A stretch of 64,000 nucleotides of DNA from Microbacterium gorillae (GTDB taxonomy: Bacteria > Actinomycetota > Actinomycetes > Actinomycetales > Microbacteriaceae). The translations under genes and the position numbers were made by a program. The stretch is from positions 62,001-126,000 of the forward strand of contig NZ_LN648870.1 of assembly GCF_000826185.2 (NCBI RefSeq), read 5' to 3'. This document shows, piece after piece, positions 46,857-58,213 of this stretch (position 1 is the stretch's first letter; each line of letters starts with the position of its first letter). Under the pieces are notes generated by a model. That model ran no database searches. It worked only from the letters and a program-made list of their open reading frames with translations, and had not been told where the DNA came from.

Positions 46857-46862
46857 AGCCTA
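46857..46862 (-). promoter_or_regulatory. -10 box (TAGGCT) of the three-domain glycosyltransferase gene
   Basis: TAGGCT ends 8 nt before GTG 46848 and no ribosome binding site is present, so the transcript is probably leaderless. Confidence 0.45.
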
Positions 46863-47035
46863 CCCGACCGGAATCACCCGGATTGTGGGCGGAATTCGTT
46901 GCCCCTGCCGTGGGTTGACCCGCGCAGGGGCGGGAATCGAGCATTCTCGCGGGGCATGCATTGAGCACCCTCCGCGGACGCGACAGCGCATGAAACAATC
47001 AAGGGTGCCTCGATTCCCGTCTGACTCCCGCCGCC

Positions 47036-48274
47036 ATGTCGCCCGCTGAGCGCGATTCGCCCGCCGACGCGTACGCCGAACGGCTGGAGCGGGAGCTGGA
47101 CGCAGTCCGGGGAGAGCGCGACAGCGCTCGGCGGCAGGTGCGCAAGCTGGAGTCCTCCACGGCGTACCGGCTCGGCGGCAAGATCGCCTGGGTGCCGGGC
47201 AAGGTTCGGGGGCTCAAGCGTCGCTTGAACGAGCTGGGCAACGGGTCGAAGCCGTCGGGCGCTGTGCGTCCAGTCGCGGCGGCACCCGCCGAACGACCGA
47301 CGCCGCTGCGTGCCCTCGCGGACCGTGGCACGGTCGACCGCGTGGCGAACCCGGACGTCACGGTGGTCATCCCGGTCTACAACTCTGAGGCGTGGCTGGA
47401 CGACTGCCTCTCCAGCGTGCTCGCCCAGACCGGTGTGACGGTCGAGGTCATCTGCATCAACGACGGATCCACCGATGACTCGCGCGCCGTCCTGCAGCGG
47501 ATCGCCGACGCGGATCCGCGCGTGACGATCCTCGATCAGGCCAACCAGGGGCAGTCCGTCGGACGCAATGCCGGCCTGGACGCCGCCGCCGGACGCTACC
47601 TCGTGTACCTCGACAGCGATGACTTCTGGCCCGCGGACACGCTCGCCGGCCTCGTGCGCCGCGCGGACGACGAGAACCTCGACGTGCTGATGTTCGACTG
47701 CCTGTCCTTCCTCGACGGCACCGTCGCCGCGGCGACGTGGAAGCGGTACGCCACCTACTACCAGCGCTCGCACGCCTATGCGGAGGTTCGCTCGGGGGCG
47801 GAGATGATCGCGGACATGCGCCGTCACCGGGACTACCGGCCGCACGTGGGCATGTACCTCGCTCGCACGGCGTTCGTTCGCGAGACGGGTGCACGGTTCA
47901 TCCCGGGCATCATCCACCAGGACAATCCCTACACGTTCGCGCTGCTGCTGGATGCCGCACGCGTGGCGCACACGGACGCTGACATCTACGCGCGCCGCAT
48001 CCGCCCGGGCTCCACCATCACGACGCTGCGCGACGCGCGTTCGGTGACCGGCTACTACCTGAGCTACCTCGCGATGGTGCGTCAGATCCAGGGACGCGAG
48101 TTCTCCCGGCCGGTGACGGACATGCTGAGCGAGGTCGTGTACGGCGTCTTCGACGGCGCCTCGAAGAAGGTCTCCGCTCTCACCGCGGCCGAGTTCGCCG
48201 AGGTGGGGGCGCTCGATTCCGCGCCCGACGCGCAGGTCGCCTTCCAGGCGCTGAAAGCGTTCCGCGCCCGCTGA
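47036..48274 (+). CDS. GT2 glycosyltransferase with N-terminal coiled coil
   Basis: A 412-residue transferase. Residues 12-75 form a charged, heptad-like helical segment (ERLERELDAVRGERDSARRQ) that could mediate oligomer formation. The GT2 domain starts near 107 with VTVVIPVYNSEAWLDDC and has INDGSTDD and the metal-binding DSDD (about 197). It is followed after 29 nt by a pyruvyltransferase-family gene. ATG 47036 has no clear ribosome binding site. Acceptor and donor are unknown. Confidence 0.9.
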   Translation: MSPAERDSPADAYAERLERELDAVRGERDSARRQVRKLESSTAYRLGGKIAWVPGKVRGLKRRLNELGNGSKPSGAVRPVAAAPAERPTPLRALADRGTVDRVANPDVTVVIPVYNSEAWLDDCLSSVLAQTGVTVEVICINDGSTDDSRAVLQRIADADPRVTILDQANQGQSVGRNAGLDAAAGRYLVYLDSDDFWPADTLAGLVRRADDENLDVLMFDCLSFLDGTVAAATWKRYATYYQRSHAYAEVRSGAEMIADMRRHRDYRPHVGMYLARTAFVRETGARFIPGIIHQDNPYTFALLLDAARVAHTDADIYARRIRPGSTITTLRDARSVTGYYLSYLAMVRQIQGREFSRPVTDMLSEVVYGVFDGASKKVSALTAAEFAEVGALDSAPDAQVAFQALKAFRAR

Positions 48275-48290
48275 GTGCGCCGCATCCGCA

Positions 48291-48296
48291 TAGCCT
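48291..48296 (+). promoter_or_regulatory. Possible -10 box (TAGCCT) before the second pyruvyltransferase-family gene
   Basis: TAGCCT ends 7 nt before ATG 48304, the spacing seen at other leaderless starts here. GAGGACG between them is too close to act as a normal ribosome binding site. Confidence 0.35.
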
Positions 48297-48303
48297 GAGG
48301 ACG

Positions 48304-49386
48304 ATGAACATGGCACGCCGCCCCACCCGCACGTTCGTGTCCCTCACGGGCCCGGCGGGCAATATCGGCGATGCCCTGATCCGCCGCGGAACACTGGAGT
48401 GGGCGCTCGGGACCTCGGACGAGCTCGTCGCGTACGTCGGTGAGGCTCCGGACGTCTGGCTCGCGCAGCTGGGCGTGCCGGCGGACGCGACGATCCTGCG
48501 ATCGAAGCGCAGCGTGCCGCGGTGGCTGTGGCTGCTGGCCACGGCCCGGCGCCGGCCGGTCCTCGTGTTCGAGGCCGGGGAGGTCCCGCTGGATCGCGGC
48601 AACGGGCTGCGCGAGATCGTGTTCCTCGCCGAGACCCTGATCGTGCGACTCAAGGGCGGCGTGGTCGTCCGCCCGCCGCGGGGGATCCGCGCGGCCACGA
48701 ACCCGGCGCTGTGGATCCACGCCCGGGCCGCCCGACTTTCGCAGGTCGCGCTGTGGCGGGACCGGGCGAGTGCGAAACTCGCCGGCGGCCGACGCGTCGT
48801 GCCCGACATCGGGTTCGCGGCCGGCATCCGCGCCGGGGTGCCCGAGGCCGAGCGGGACGAACTGATCATCAGCCTGCGCGGCGCGCGCCCCATGCCTGAT
48901 GAGGCATGGATCGAGGCCGTCCGCTCTGTCGCGGCCGACGAAGGACTGCGCATCCGGACCGTGGTGCAGGTGCGGGAGGACGAGGACCGCGCCCGAGAGC
49001 TCGCCCAGGCTCTCGGCGGCACCTTCGAGCCCTGGGCCGACACCGATGCCGTGACGCAGGAGGCGCAGCTCCGCGACCGCTACGACCGGGCTCGCCTGGT
49101 CATCAGCGACCGCATGCACGTGCTCGTCCTCGCCGCCCTGAGCGGCGCGGTCCCCGCCGAACTCGTGCCCCGGCCCACCGCGAAGATCGCCGCCGCCTTC
49201 GAGGTGATCGGGTTGCGTGGGATCACCCGAGATGCCGAGGGCGCGGACACCGTCACGCTGGCGGCGTTCCTCCGCGCCCAGCTCGAGCGGAACGCGGAGG
49301 TCATCGCGCGCGTCTCGGCCGCTGAAACAGAACTCGCCGGCGTCAAGACCGAGCTGCGCGACACGATCCGGGCGGCGCGCGGATGA
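48304..49386 (+). CDS. Polysaccharide pyruvyl transferase-like protein
   Basis: A 360-residue member of the polysaccharide pyruvyl transferase family, more divergent than the one at 33089. It has the N-terminal GNIGDALIRRGTLEW, FEAGEVPLDRGNG in place of the usual glycine-rich loop, and VISDRMHVLVLAALSG with the conserved His. It probably modifies a sugar of the glycan, but divergence leaves room for another transferase role. Its stop overlaps the next start by 4 nt. Confidence 0.75.
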   Translation: MNMARRPTRTFVSLTGPAGNIGDALIRRGTLEWALGTSDELVAYVGEAPDVWLAQLGVPADATILRSKRSVPRWLWLLATARRRPVLVFEAGEVPLDRGNGLREIVFLAETLIVRLKGGVVVRPPRGIRAATNPALWIHARAARLSQVALWRDRASAKLAGGRRVVPDIGFAAGIRAGVPEAERDELIISLRGARPMPDEAWIEAVRSVAADEGLRIRTVVQVREDEDRARELAQALGGTFEPWADTDAVTQEAQLRDRYDRARLVISDRMHVLVLAALSGAVPAELVPRPTAKIAAAFEVIGLRGITRDAEGADTVTLAAFLRAQLERNAEVIARVSAAETELAGVKTELRDTIRAARG

Positions 49387-50453
49387 CCGAGCGGTACCTC
49401 TTCCTCTCCCACAGCCACGCGTTCGGACCGTTTCGCGTCGGCAGCCATCACTACGCTCGCACGCTCGCGTCATCCGGCGCGGAGGTCGTGCACCTGTCCA
49501 CGCCGGTGTCCCTCGCACATCGCCTGACCGGCCGGGTGGACCGCGACAGCCTGGCGACGCTGCCAAGGGGCCCGTACCGGGACGAGGACGGCGTCGTCCA
49601 TCTCGTGCCCCGGACGTTCCTCCCGGTGCCCTACGGCCCGTTCCGTGCCGACCGCGAGCTCGCCCGGCACGGCCTCGCGTCGGACTTCGACGCCGTCCTC
49701 ATCGACCAGCCGCTGCTCTGGCATCCGTCGCTGCGCAGGGTGGCGAAGCGTCTCGTGTACCGCCCGACCGACCTCTACCCGGACGGCGTGAAGCACACTC
49801 TGCAGCAGCGCATCCTCGACGCGTCCGACGGGGTGGTCGCCACCTCGACCGAGGTCCGCGCCGCACTCGGGCCGCTCACCGTCCCCGCTCTGGTGATCGC
49901 CAACGGCGTCGACGCCGACCGCTTCGCCGCGCCACCCACGGCGACCGAGCCGCGTCCGCCCGTCGCGGTGTACGTCGGCGCGTTCGACGGACGATTCGAC
50001 TGGACGCAGGTGATCGACTGGGCCCACGCGCACCCGGACGTGCGCTTCGTGATGGCGGGGCCCGGGGGCGATCCGGGGGCGGACCTGCCGCCCAACATCG
50101 AGCTTCCGGGATCCGTCCCGTACGAAGCGCTCCCCACGCTGCTGCACGGTGCCCGCGTCGGCCTGCTGCCGCTCTCGGACGACCCGCTGAACGCCGGACG
50201 CAGCCCCATGAAGCTGTACGAGTACCTTTCCGCCGGCCTCGCCGTCCTCAGCCGCGCGACGCCCGTGATCCAGAGCGACGCCGATGCCGGCCTCTACACG
50301 TACGCGGACCGGTCCGACGCGAATGCTGCGCTGGAGCGGGCGCTCGCGCACCCGTCTCCGAACACCGCCGGGGTGCGGCGCGCGGCCGCGGAGTCCTGGG
50401 AGACCAAGGCGGCGACCCTGCGCGCGTTCGTGCGCGATCTGCCCGACCGCTGA
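49383..50453 (+). CDS. GT4-like glycosyltransferase
   Basis: A 356-residue GT-B transferase. It has LVYRPTDLYPDG in the first Rossmann domain, ANGVDADRF, VYVGAFDGRFDW at the second domain, and the nucleotide-binding NAGRSPMKLYEYLSAGLAV. The HAFGPFRVGSHHYAR opening resembles enzymes that add sugars to lipid-linked or cell-wall intermediates. It is coupled to the pyruvyltransferase-like gene (ATGA) and converges on the next gene with 7 nt between stops. Confidence 0.87.
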   Translation: MTERYLFLSHSHAFGPFRVGSHHYARTLASSGAEVVHLSTPVSLAHRLTGRVDRDSLATLPRGPYRDEDGVVHLVPRTFLPVPYGPFRADRELARHGLASDFDAVLIDQPLLWHPSLRRVAKRLVYRPTDLYPDGVKHTLQQRILDASDGVVATSTEVRAALGPLTVPALVIANGVDADRFAAPPTATEPRPPVAVYVGAFDGRFDWTQVIDWAHAHPDVRFVMAGPGGDPGADLPPNIELPGSVPYEALPTLLHGARVGLLPLSDDPLNAGRSPMKLYEYLSAGLAVLSRATPVIQSDADAGLYTYADRSDANAALERALAHPSPNTAGVRRAAAESWETKAATLRAFVRDLPDR

Positions 50454-50460
50454 GACGTGC

Positions 50461-51429
50461 TCAGCCGCGTGCGCGCTCGAGCTCGTCGGAGACGATGGCC
50501 GCCGTGCGGTCCCAGTCGTACCGTCCGTCCGGCAACCGGACGCGGCGACGCGCACCGACCGCGACCGTGAGGGCGTCCGCCCAGGAGGCCTCGTCATGTG
50601 CGGCCTGCACCGCCCACCCGCGGTCGCCGACGATCTCGGCGACGGAGGCGCATCCGGACCAGAAGATCACCGGGACACCGCACGCGATCGACTCGAGGGC
50701 GGGCAGCCCGAAGCCCTCGTCCGTGGACGGTTGCACCGTGGCCGCCGCTCCGCGATACAGCTCCGCGAGACGCTCGTCATCCACGTCGTGCAGCAGGTCC
50801 ACGCGGGCGCTCACCCCGGCCGCGTCCGCCCACTCGGATGCCACCGTCAGCTCGCCCGCGGGCAGCACGGCGCGCAGCCGGACGTCCGGCGCCTGGGCCA
50901 GAGCGCGAATGACCACGTCGAGGTTCTTGTGGTGGCGGGTGTTGCCGACGTACATGACGTACGGCTCGTCGGCGTTCTCCGCCGGGCCCTCGCGGCGGAA
51001 GGCGGCGGAGGCGCCGTTGCCCGCATTCACCACCCGCACGCGGTCATCCCGCACCCAGGCGCGGATGTCTTCCGCCGACGTCTCGGACACGGTCAGCACC
51101 ACACCCGCGCGACGCACGACCTGCCGCACCGGACCCGCGTAGTACGCGAGGAACTTCGCCCGTCCCGGCCACGGTGACCGCAACTGGATGAGGTCGTGGA
51201 TCGTCAGGATCTGCCGGGGCGCGCGCACGAGCGCGCCGTAGCCGGGGGAGTACACCCGAGCATCGGGACCGACTCCGGGCAGGCGGCGAAAGGCGTCGAC
51301 GGGGGAGTAGGGGCTCCCGCTCAGCCCGAGCGCGCGCCATTCCGGCCGCAGCCGAGGGAGGACTTCGCGGGCGTACCGACCGATGCCGTGGGCGCCGCGG
51401 TAGCGGTCATCGACGAACAGCGACGTCAC
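50461..51429 (-). CDS. GT4 glycosyltransferase
   Basis: A 322-residue GT-B transferase of the mannosyl/rhamnosyl type. It has LTIHDLIQLRSP, VSETSAEDIRAW, VGNTRHHKNLD, and the donor-site STDEGFGLPALESIACG with the E-x7-E pattern. The start is GTG 51429, overlapping the stop of the upstream GT4 gene by 4 nt (GTGA). Both genes probably act on the same glycan in successive steps. Confidence 0.9.
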   Translation of the reverse strand: MTSLFVDDRYRGAHGIGRYAREVLPRLRPEWRALGLSGSPYSPVDAFRRLPGVGPDARVYSPGYGALVRAPRQILTIHDLIQLRSPWPGRAKFLAYYAGPVRQVVRRAGVVLTVSETSAEDIRAWVRDDRVRVVNAGNGASAAFRREGPAENADEPYVMYVGNTRHHKNLDVVIRALAQAPDVRLRAVLPAGELTVASEWADAAGVSARVDLLHDVDDERLAELYRGAAATVQPSTDEGFGLPALESIACGVPVIFWSGCASVAEIVGDRGWAVQAAHDEASWADALTVAVGARRRVRLPDGRYDWDRTAAIVSDELERARG

Positions 51430-52556
51430 GAGGCGGCCGATTCGGATGAGGGCGCCACGGTGTCACCGGTCGTGGTCGCGACCCAGTCGGCGATGCGCTC
51501 GGTGAACACCCGGGTGTCGAACTCCTGCGCGCGGGCGACGGATGCGGCCGCATCGGTCGCGACGGCGCGCTGCACCGCGTTGGCGAGGTCGGCTCCGGCC
51601 CAGTCGTGCACGAGGGCGCCGGTCACCCCGTCCACCACCGTCTCGGCGGTGCCGCCGATCGCGCTCGCCACGACGGGCGTACCGGTGGACATCGCCTCGA
51701 CCGGCATGATGCCGAAGTCCTCGATCGCGGGGAACACCAGCGTGAGCGCCCGGCGGTACAGCTCGGCGAGAAGGGCGGTGGAGGGGCGGTGCACGAACAC
51801 CGTGCGAACGCCGAGCGCCGCGGCGAGCTCGCGCAGACGCTCCTCCTCGGGTCCACTGCCGGCCAGCACCACCGGCAGGTTCGAGACATGGCCGGCTTCG
51901 ATCACGCGATCCAGCCGCTTGTAGGAGACGAATCGTGAGACCCCGAGCAGGAACTGGTCCGGCAGCGTCGCGAGTTCGGCGCGTTCGGCGGCGCTGAGCT
52001 GCGCGGGCGTCGTGAATGCGGAGACGTCCACCGGCGGATGGATGACCGTCGCCTCGCGCTCCCACGTGTCGGCGATGCGTTCGGCGATGAAGGCGCTGTT
52101 CGCGGCGATCGCCACCGGCTCCGCGGCCCGTCGCCGGTCGAGGGGTTTGATCACGCTCGAGACCGCGCGCGCCGCGATTCCGGAGCCGCGACCGTCGAGC
52201 TCGGGCGTCCACACGTAGCGTGCGGGCGTGTGCGCGTAGACGAGCTTCGGCGCGTCCCGGGCGGGGCCACGGAAACGCGCGTGATGGGCGAACAGGTGGC
52301 TGCTGGTCAGCACCCAGTCGGCGTCCACCGCGGGCAGTGCGCGCCAGGCGGTCGGCATGAACGGCAGCGCCGCGGCCTTGCTGCGACGCAGGGGCGTGCG
52401 CGCGAGCATCGTCTCGCGGACGCCCGTGAAGCGGCCGTCGCTGTCGTTCCACAGACAGAACCGCTGCGCGTCCGGGAAGACGTCGGAGAGGACCTCGAAG
52501 ACGTTCTCCGAACCGCCGTGCGGGGCGAGCCATTCGTGCACCAGCACACCGGACAC
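51426..52556 (-). CDS. GT4 glycosyltransferase
   Basis: A 376-residue GT-B transferase. It has HEWLAPHGGSENVFEVL at the N-terminus, AHTPARYVWTPELD, VSRFVSYKRLDRVIEAG, and FPAIEDFGIMPVEAMSTG with the E-x7-E pattern. It is typical of mannosyl- or rhamnosyltransferases in surface-polysaccharide loci. The start is GTG 52556, preceded by GGAGAGG. It is the first of two coupled genes, with a TAGAAT box about 80 nt upstream. Confidence 0.9.
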   Translation of the reverse strand: MSGVLVHEWLAPHGGSENVFEVLSDVFPDAQRFCLWNDSDGRFTGVRETMLARTPLRRSKAAALPFMPTAWRALPAVDADWVLTSSHLFAHHARFRGPARDAPKLVYAHTPARYVWTPELDGRGSGIAARAVSSVIKPLDRRRAAEPVAIAANSAFIAERIADTWEREATVIHPPVDVSAFTTPAQLSAAERAELATLPDQFLLGVSRFVSYKRLDRVIEAGHVSNLPVVLAGSGPEEERLRELAAALGVRTVFVHRPSTALLAELYRRALTLVFPAIEDFGIMPVEAMSTGTPVVASAIGGTAETVVDGVTGALVHDWAGADLANAVQRAVATDAAASVARAQEFDTRVFTERIADWVATTTGDTVAPSSESAAS

Positions 52557-52636
52557 GAGCTCACCTCTCCCTCACGCGGTTCCGGCCGGCGCCCCGCGAG
52601 TGGCGGGCACGTGTGACCGAGCCACAGCATCAGAGG

Positions 52637-52642
52637 ATTCTA
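52637..52642 (-). promoter_or_regulatory. -10 box (TAGAAT) upstream of the paired GT4 genes
   Basis: TAGAAT on the minus strand lies in the 125-nt gap between the rmlCD stop and the GT4 start, leaving a leader of about 75 nt. No clear -35 was seen. Confidence 0.45.
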
Positions 52643-52681
52643 CCAGCGGCCGGCACCGTGAATCCGGGCCGCGGGGCGGGC

Positions 52682-54091
52682 TCAGTCCGCGAGGTAGGCC
52701 GCCAGGGCCGCGTCTCCGTCGCGTGGGACGAAGCCGGTGGCGGTGATCTTCGCCAGCTCCAGGACGCTGTTGGCCGGCCTGGGCGCTGTGGGACCCGCGG
52801 CGTCGGCGAAGTACTCCGCCGACGTGACATCGCTCACGCGGGCCGGGTCATGGCCGGTCAGCCGGAACACCTCGCGCGCGATGTCGGCCCAGGAGCGCGC
52901 CGGTCCGGCGGAGGTCACGTTGTAGGTCCCGCTCGGCGCTCCGGTCTCGAGCAGATGCGCGATGGCGTCGGCGATGTCGGCCGTGAACGTCAGCCGCCCG
53001 ACCTGGTCGGACACCACGGCCGGATCCACTCCGCGTTCGGCGAGCGCGGCCATGGTGCGCACGAAGTTCTTGCCGTCTCCGATCACCCACGAGGTGCGGA
53101 CGATGTAGTGGCGCGGGACGGTCGCGGCCGCGAGGTCGCCGGCGGCCTTCGTCTGTCCGTACACGCCCAGGGGGCAGAGCGCAGCGTCTTCGCCGTAGGC
53201 GCCCGATTCGGCGCCGTCGAAGACGTAATCGCTGGAGACGTGCACGAGGGTGACGCCGAACTCGGTCGCGATGGCCGCGAGGCGCGCGACCGCGGTGCCG
53301 TTCGCCGCCCAGGCCGCCGCGCGTCCGTCCGGCGTCTCGGCGGCATCGACCGCGGTGTAGGCGGCGGCGTTGATGATCGCGCCGTAGTCGCGCCAGCGAC
53401 GGGCCTCGCGCAGGTCGCCGGCGGTGAGGTCGAGGTCCGCGCGCGTGGCGAACTCGACGTGCGCGGCGTCGGCGTATCGGGCGCGCAGAGCGCGACCGAG
53501 CTGCCCGTCCGCTCCCAGGACGAGGATCCGCTTCGGCGGGATCGGCACCACGTCGGCGAGGCGGGGGTGGTCCTGGTCCTTGGCGGAGATCTCGACGTCG
53601 GAGAGCGGAATGGGCCAGTCGATCGCGACCGTCTCGTCGGCGAGGTTGAGGAACGAGTAGGACGTGGTGGGGGACCAGTGGTCGTTCACGAGGTACGCGT
53701 ACGCCGTGTCCGCCTCGAGCGTCTGGTAGGAGTTGCCGACGCCGCGCGGGACGAAGATGGCGCGGGACGGGTCGAGTTCGGTGGTGAAGACGGTGCCGAA
53801 GGTCGGCCCCTCGCGCAGGTCGACCCACGCGCCGAAGATCCGACCGGTGGCGACGGAGACCCACTTGTCCCACGGTTCTGCGTGAATGCCGCGGGTGGTG
53901 CCGACCGCGTCGTTGAAGGAGATGTTGTTCTGCACCGGACCGAAATCGGGCAGTCCGAGCGCGGTCATCTTCTCGCGCTGCCAGTTCTCCTTGAACCAGC
54001 CGCGGGAGTCGCCGTGCACGGGCAGCTCGAACACGACCAGGCCCGGGATGGGCGTCTCGATGCGGGTGAGGTCCTTGCCGTACTCCGTCAC
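52682..54091 (-). CDS. Bifunctional dTDP-4-keto-6-deoxyglucose epimerase / dTDP-4-keto-rhamnose reductase (RmlC-RmlD fusion)
   Basis: A 469-residue fusion doing the last two steps of dTDP-L-rhamnose synthesis. RmlC-like cupin at 1-185: GDSRGWFKENW, RGIHAEPWDKWV with the catalytic His, PRGVGNSYQTLE. RmlD-like reductase at 190-469: VLGADGQLGRAL (NADPH), AAAYTAVDAAE, SSDYVFDG, and Tyr-x3-Lys in YGQTK. The start is GTG 54091, 4 nt after the rmlB stop; the open frame upstream belongs to rmlB sequence read out of frame. It is the third gene of the rmlA-rmlB-rmlCD operon. Confidence 0.94.
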   Translation of the reverse strand: MTEYGKDLTRIETPIPGLVVFELPVHGDSRGWFKENWQREKMTALGLPDFGPVQNNISFNDAVGTTRGIHAEPWDKWVSVATGRIFGAWVDLREGPTFGTVFTTELDPSRAIFVPRGVGNSYQTLEADTAYAYLVNDHWSPTTSYSFLNLADETVAIDWPIPLSDVEISAKDQDHPRLADVVPIPPKRILVLGADGQLGRALRARYADAAHVEFATRADLDLTAGDLREARRWRDYGAIINAAAYTAVDAAETPDGRAAAWAANGTAVARLAAIATEFGVTLVHVSSDYVFDGAESGAYGEDAALCPLGVYGQTKAAGDLAAATVPRHYIVRTSWVIGDGKNFVRTMAALAERGVDPAVVSDQVGRLTFTADIADAIAHLLETGAPSGTYNVTSAGPARSWADIAREVFRLTGHDPARVSDVTSAEYFADAAGPTAPRPANSVLELAKITATGFVPRDGDAALAAYLAD

Positions 54092-54095
54092 CGGG

Positions 54096-55963
<1,868 letters not shown>

Positions 55964-56057
55964 CGGTCCATCGTGGCACAGCGATGGCGCGCTTGCCCGG
56001 CATTCGCCGCCGCCTTCGTACACGGCGCTCTCCCGGAATGATGCGGATGCGGGCGGT

Positions 56058-56063
56058 TATCAT
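56058..56063 (+). promoter_or_regulatory. Possible -10 box (TATCAT) of the DUF4012 gene
   Basis: TATCAT lies 11 nt before GTG 56075, in the region shared with the divergent rmlA promoter. No -35 of quality is present. Confidence 0.3.
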
Positions 56064-56074
56064 CGTGGTTCGGT

Positions 56075-58090
56075 GTGGACGCACGTCCCGCCCCACCGAT
56101 GTCGACCCGTCACCCGCACGCGAGGAGCGCGATCATCTCTGACCCGACACCTCCCCACAGCCGTCGCGCGGCCCGTCAGGCCAAGCAGGCGTCGTCCGCG
56201 GACGGAACGCCGACCGAGGCGTTCGACGACCTCCTCGCTCTGCAGACGGAGGAGTCGGTGCCGCGCAAGAAGAAGAAGCGTCGTCGCCGCGTCTGGCCGT
56301 GGATCGTCTTCCCGCTGCTGGTGATCCTCGTGATCCTCGGCGGTGCCGCCGTGGTCGGCTACATCTTCTACGGCGAGGCGACGCAGGTGCGCGATGACCT
56401 GACGGCGGCGAAGAAGGAACTGTCCTCGGTCACCGCAGACATCACGGCGGGTGATACCGCCGCGGTGGAGAAGACCGCGGCCGAGGTGACCAAGCACGTG
56501 AACTCCGCGAATGCCCGAGTCAGCACGCCGCTGTGGGACATCATGAGCAAGATTCCTGTGGTCGGCGAGAACGTGGAGGCCGTCCAGGAGACGACCAAAG
56601 CCACGCACATCCTGGTGCGCGACGCGATGCCGCTGGCCTTCCAGCTGCTGCAGAAGCTGAACGTGGACAACCTCAAGCTCGAAGGCGGCGGCTTCAACCT
56701 GCAGCCGTTCCGCGACGCGCAGACCGAACTCCCCGCGCTCACCGCGGCCTTCGCCGACGCCAAGACCCACGTCGACAAGATCGACCGCTCCGCGATCCTG
56801 CCCTTCGTCGATGACAGCATCGGCCAGCTCGTGGACATCGTCGACCAGGCCACGCCGTCCATCGCGCTCGCGCAGAAGTACCTGCCGACCCTGCTGACGG
56901 TCCTCGGTGGCGACGGGCCGCGCGACTACGCGATCCTGTTCCAGAACAACGCCGAGATCCGCGCCACCGGTGGAAACCCCGGTACCGCCGCGATCCTGCA
57001 CGTGGACAACGGCAAGATCGAGATGCGCGAGGACTGGGAGGTGATGCAGTACGCCTGGCTCGGCTACAACAACACCGGCATGCCGCCGATCGAACCGTCC
57101 GAGAAGGCGCAGCTGTTCGAGAGCGACACGTGGAAGTACGTGCAGAACTTCACGCGCTACCCCGACTTCCGCGACACCGGTGCCCAGATCTCGACGCTGT
57201 GGAACAAAGCCACCGGCACGAACCTCGCCGGCGTCATCTCGATCGACCCCGTGTTCCTGTCGTACATGCTCAAGGTGACCGGCCCGGTCACGGTCCCGGG
57301 CGAGGACGAGAAGATCACCGCCGACAACGCGGTCAAGCTTCTCCTCAGCGACACGTACGAGCGCTTCGGCAGCGACGGACTGGCCGCCGACGAATACTTC
57401 GCGAAGGCGTCCTCGGCGATCTTCGCCAAGGTCTCCGCCGGCGGGTGGGACCCGATCAAGATGTTCGAGCAGTTCCAGCGCGGTGTCGCGGAGCAGCGCT
57501 TCTACATGTGGTTCCCGGACGAGGCCACGCAGGCGATGGCCGTCGAGTTCGGTGTCGACGGTGGCATCACCAGCGATAACAAGACGAAGACGCAGACGGG
57601 CATCTACCTCAACGACGTCTCGGTCTCGAAGCTCGACTACTGGCTGTCCACGAAGATGGACGTCCAGTGCAACGCGGATGCGCGCACCGTCACGACCAGC
57701 GTGACGATGACGAACAGCCTCCCCGATGACATCTACTCCACCTACACGCTGGGTCACCGCAACAGCGGCTGGGGCTTCCCGAAGACCACGGCGCTGATGG
57801 ACGTCATCTCGATGGCGCTCCCCGGCGGCGAGCTCGTCGGCTCGGATCCGGCCGCCGGAGACGTGGGCGGATGGGACCGGTCCGGCGTGTACAACGGGCG
57901 CCAGACGAAGAGCATGGTCATCGGGGTCCCGAAGGGCGAATCCCGCACGGTCTCGTTCACCTCGACGGTGGCGGAGGGAGACAACGCTCCGCTGTCGGTG
58001 CGCTTCAGCCCGACGACCTCCGAGACGCCGGTGACCGTCGGCGCGGGCTGCGCGACGCTGTTCCCGGGTACCCAGACCACGGCGAAGTGA
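56075..58090 (+). CDS. DUF4012 membrane-anchored extracellular protein
   Basis: A 671-residue protein. A basic N-terminus with RKKKKRRRR is followed by one membrane helix (about 73-98), and everything else should be outside. The DUF4012 core is recognisable from DYAILFQNNAEIRATGG and DPVFLSYMLKVTGPV. The family is common next to capsule and exopolysaccharide genes in Gram-positive bacteria, but its function is unknown. Attachment or processing of the polymer at the cell surface is a guess. Start is GTG 56075; ATG 56099 is an alternative. No neighbour is on the same strand within 120 nt. Confidence 0.87.
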   Translation: MDARPAPPMSTRHPHARSAIISDPTPPHSRRAARQAKQASSADGTPTEAFDDLLALQTEESVPRKKKKRRRRVWPWIVFPLLVILVILGGAAVVGYIFYGEATQVRDDLTAAKKELSSVTADITAGDTAAVEKTAAEVTKHVNSANARVSTPLWDIMSKIPVVGENVEAVQETTKATHILVRDAMPLAFQLLQKLNVDNLKLEGGGFNLQPFRDAQTELPALTAAFADAKTHVDKIDRSAILPFVDDSIGQLVDIVDQATPSIALAQKYLPTLLTVLGGDGPRDYAILFQNNAEIRATGGNPGTAAILHVDNGKIEMREDWEVMQYAWLGYNNTGMPPIEPSEKAQLFESDTWKYVQNFTRYPDFRDTGAQISTLWNKATGTNLAGVISIDPVFLSYMLKVTGPVTVPGEDEKITADNAVKLLLSDTYERFGSDGLAADEYFAKASSAIFAKVSAGGWDPIKMFEQFQRGVAEQRFYMWFPDEATQAMAVEFGVDGGITSDNKTKTQTGIYLNDVSVSKLDYWLSTKMDVQCNADARTVTTSVTMTNSLPDDIYSTYTLGHRNSGWGFPKTTALMDVISMALPGGELVGSDPAAGDVGGWDRSGVYNGRQTKSMVIGVPKGESRTVSFTSTVAEGDNAPLSVRFSPTTSETPVTVGAGCATLFPGTQTTAK

Positions 58091-58213
58091 CGCAGTGGAT
58101 CGCCGCAATGTGACGCTGGCATTCCCCCAACCCTTCCCTCTCGCCCGTGGAACCGACAGAATTGAGCGCGCACTCGTCCCGGGTGCGCACCACTTCCAGA
58201 GGAGGGCATCGGT

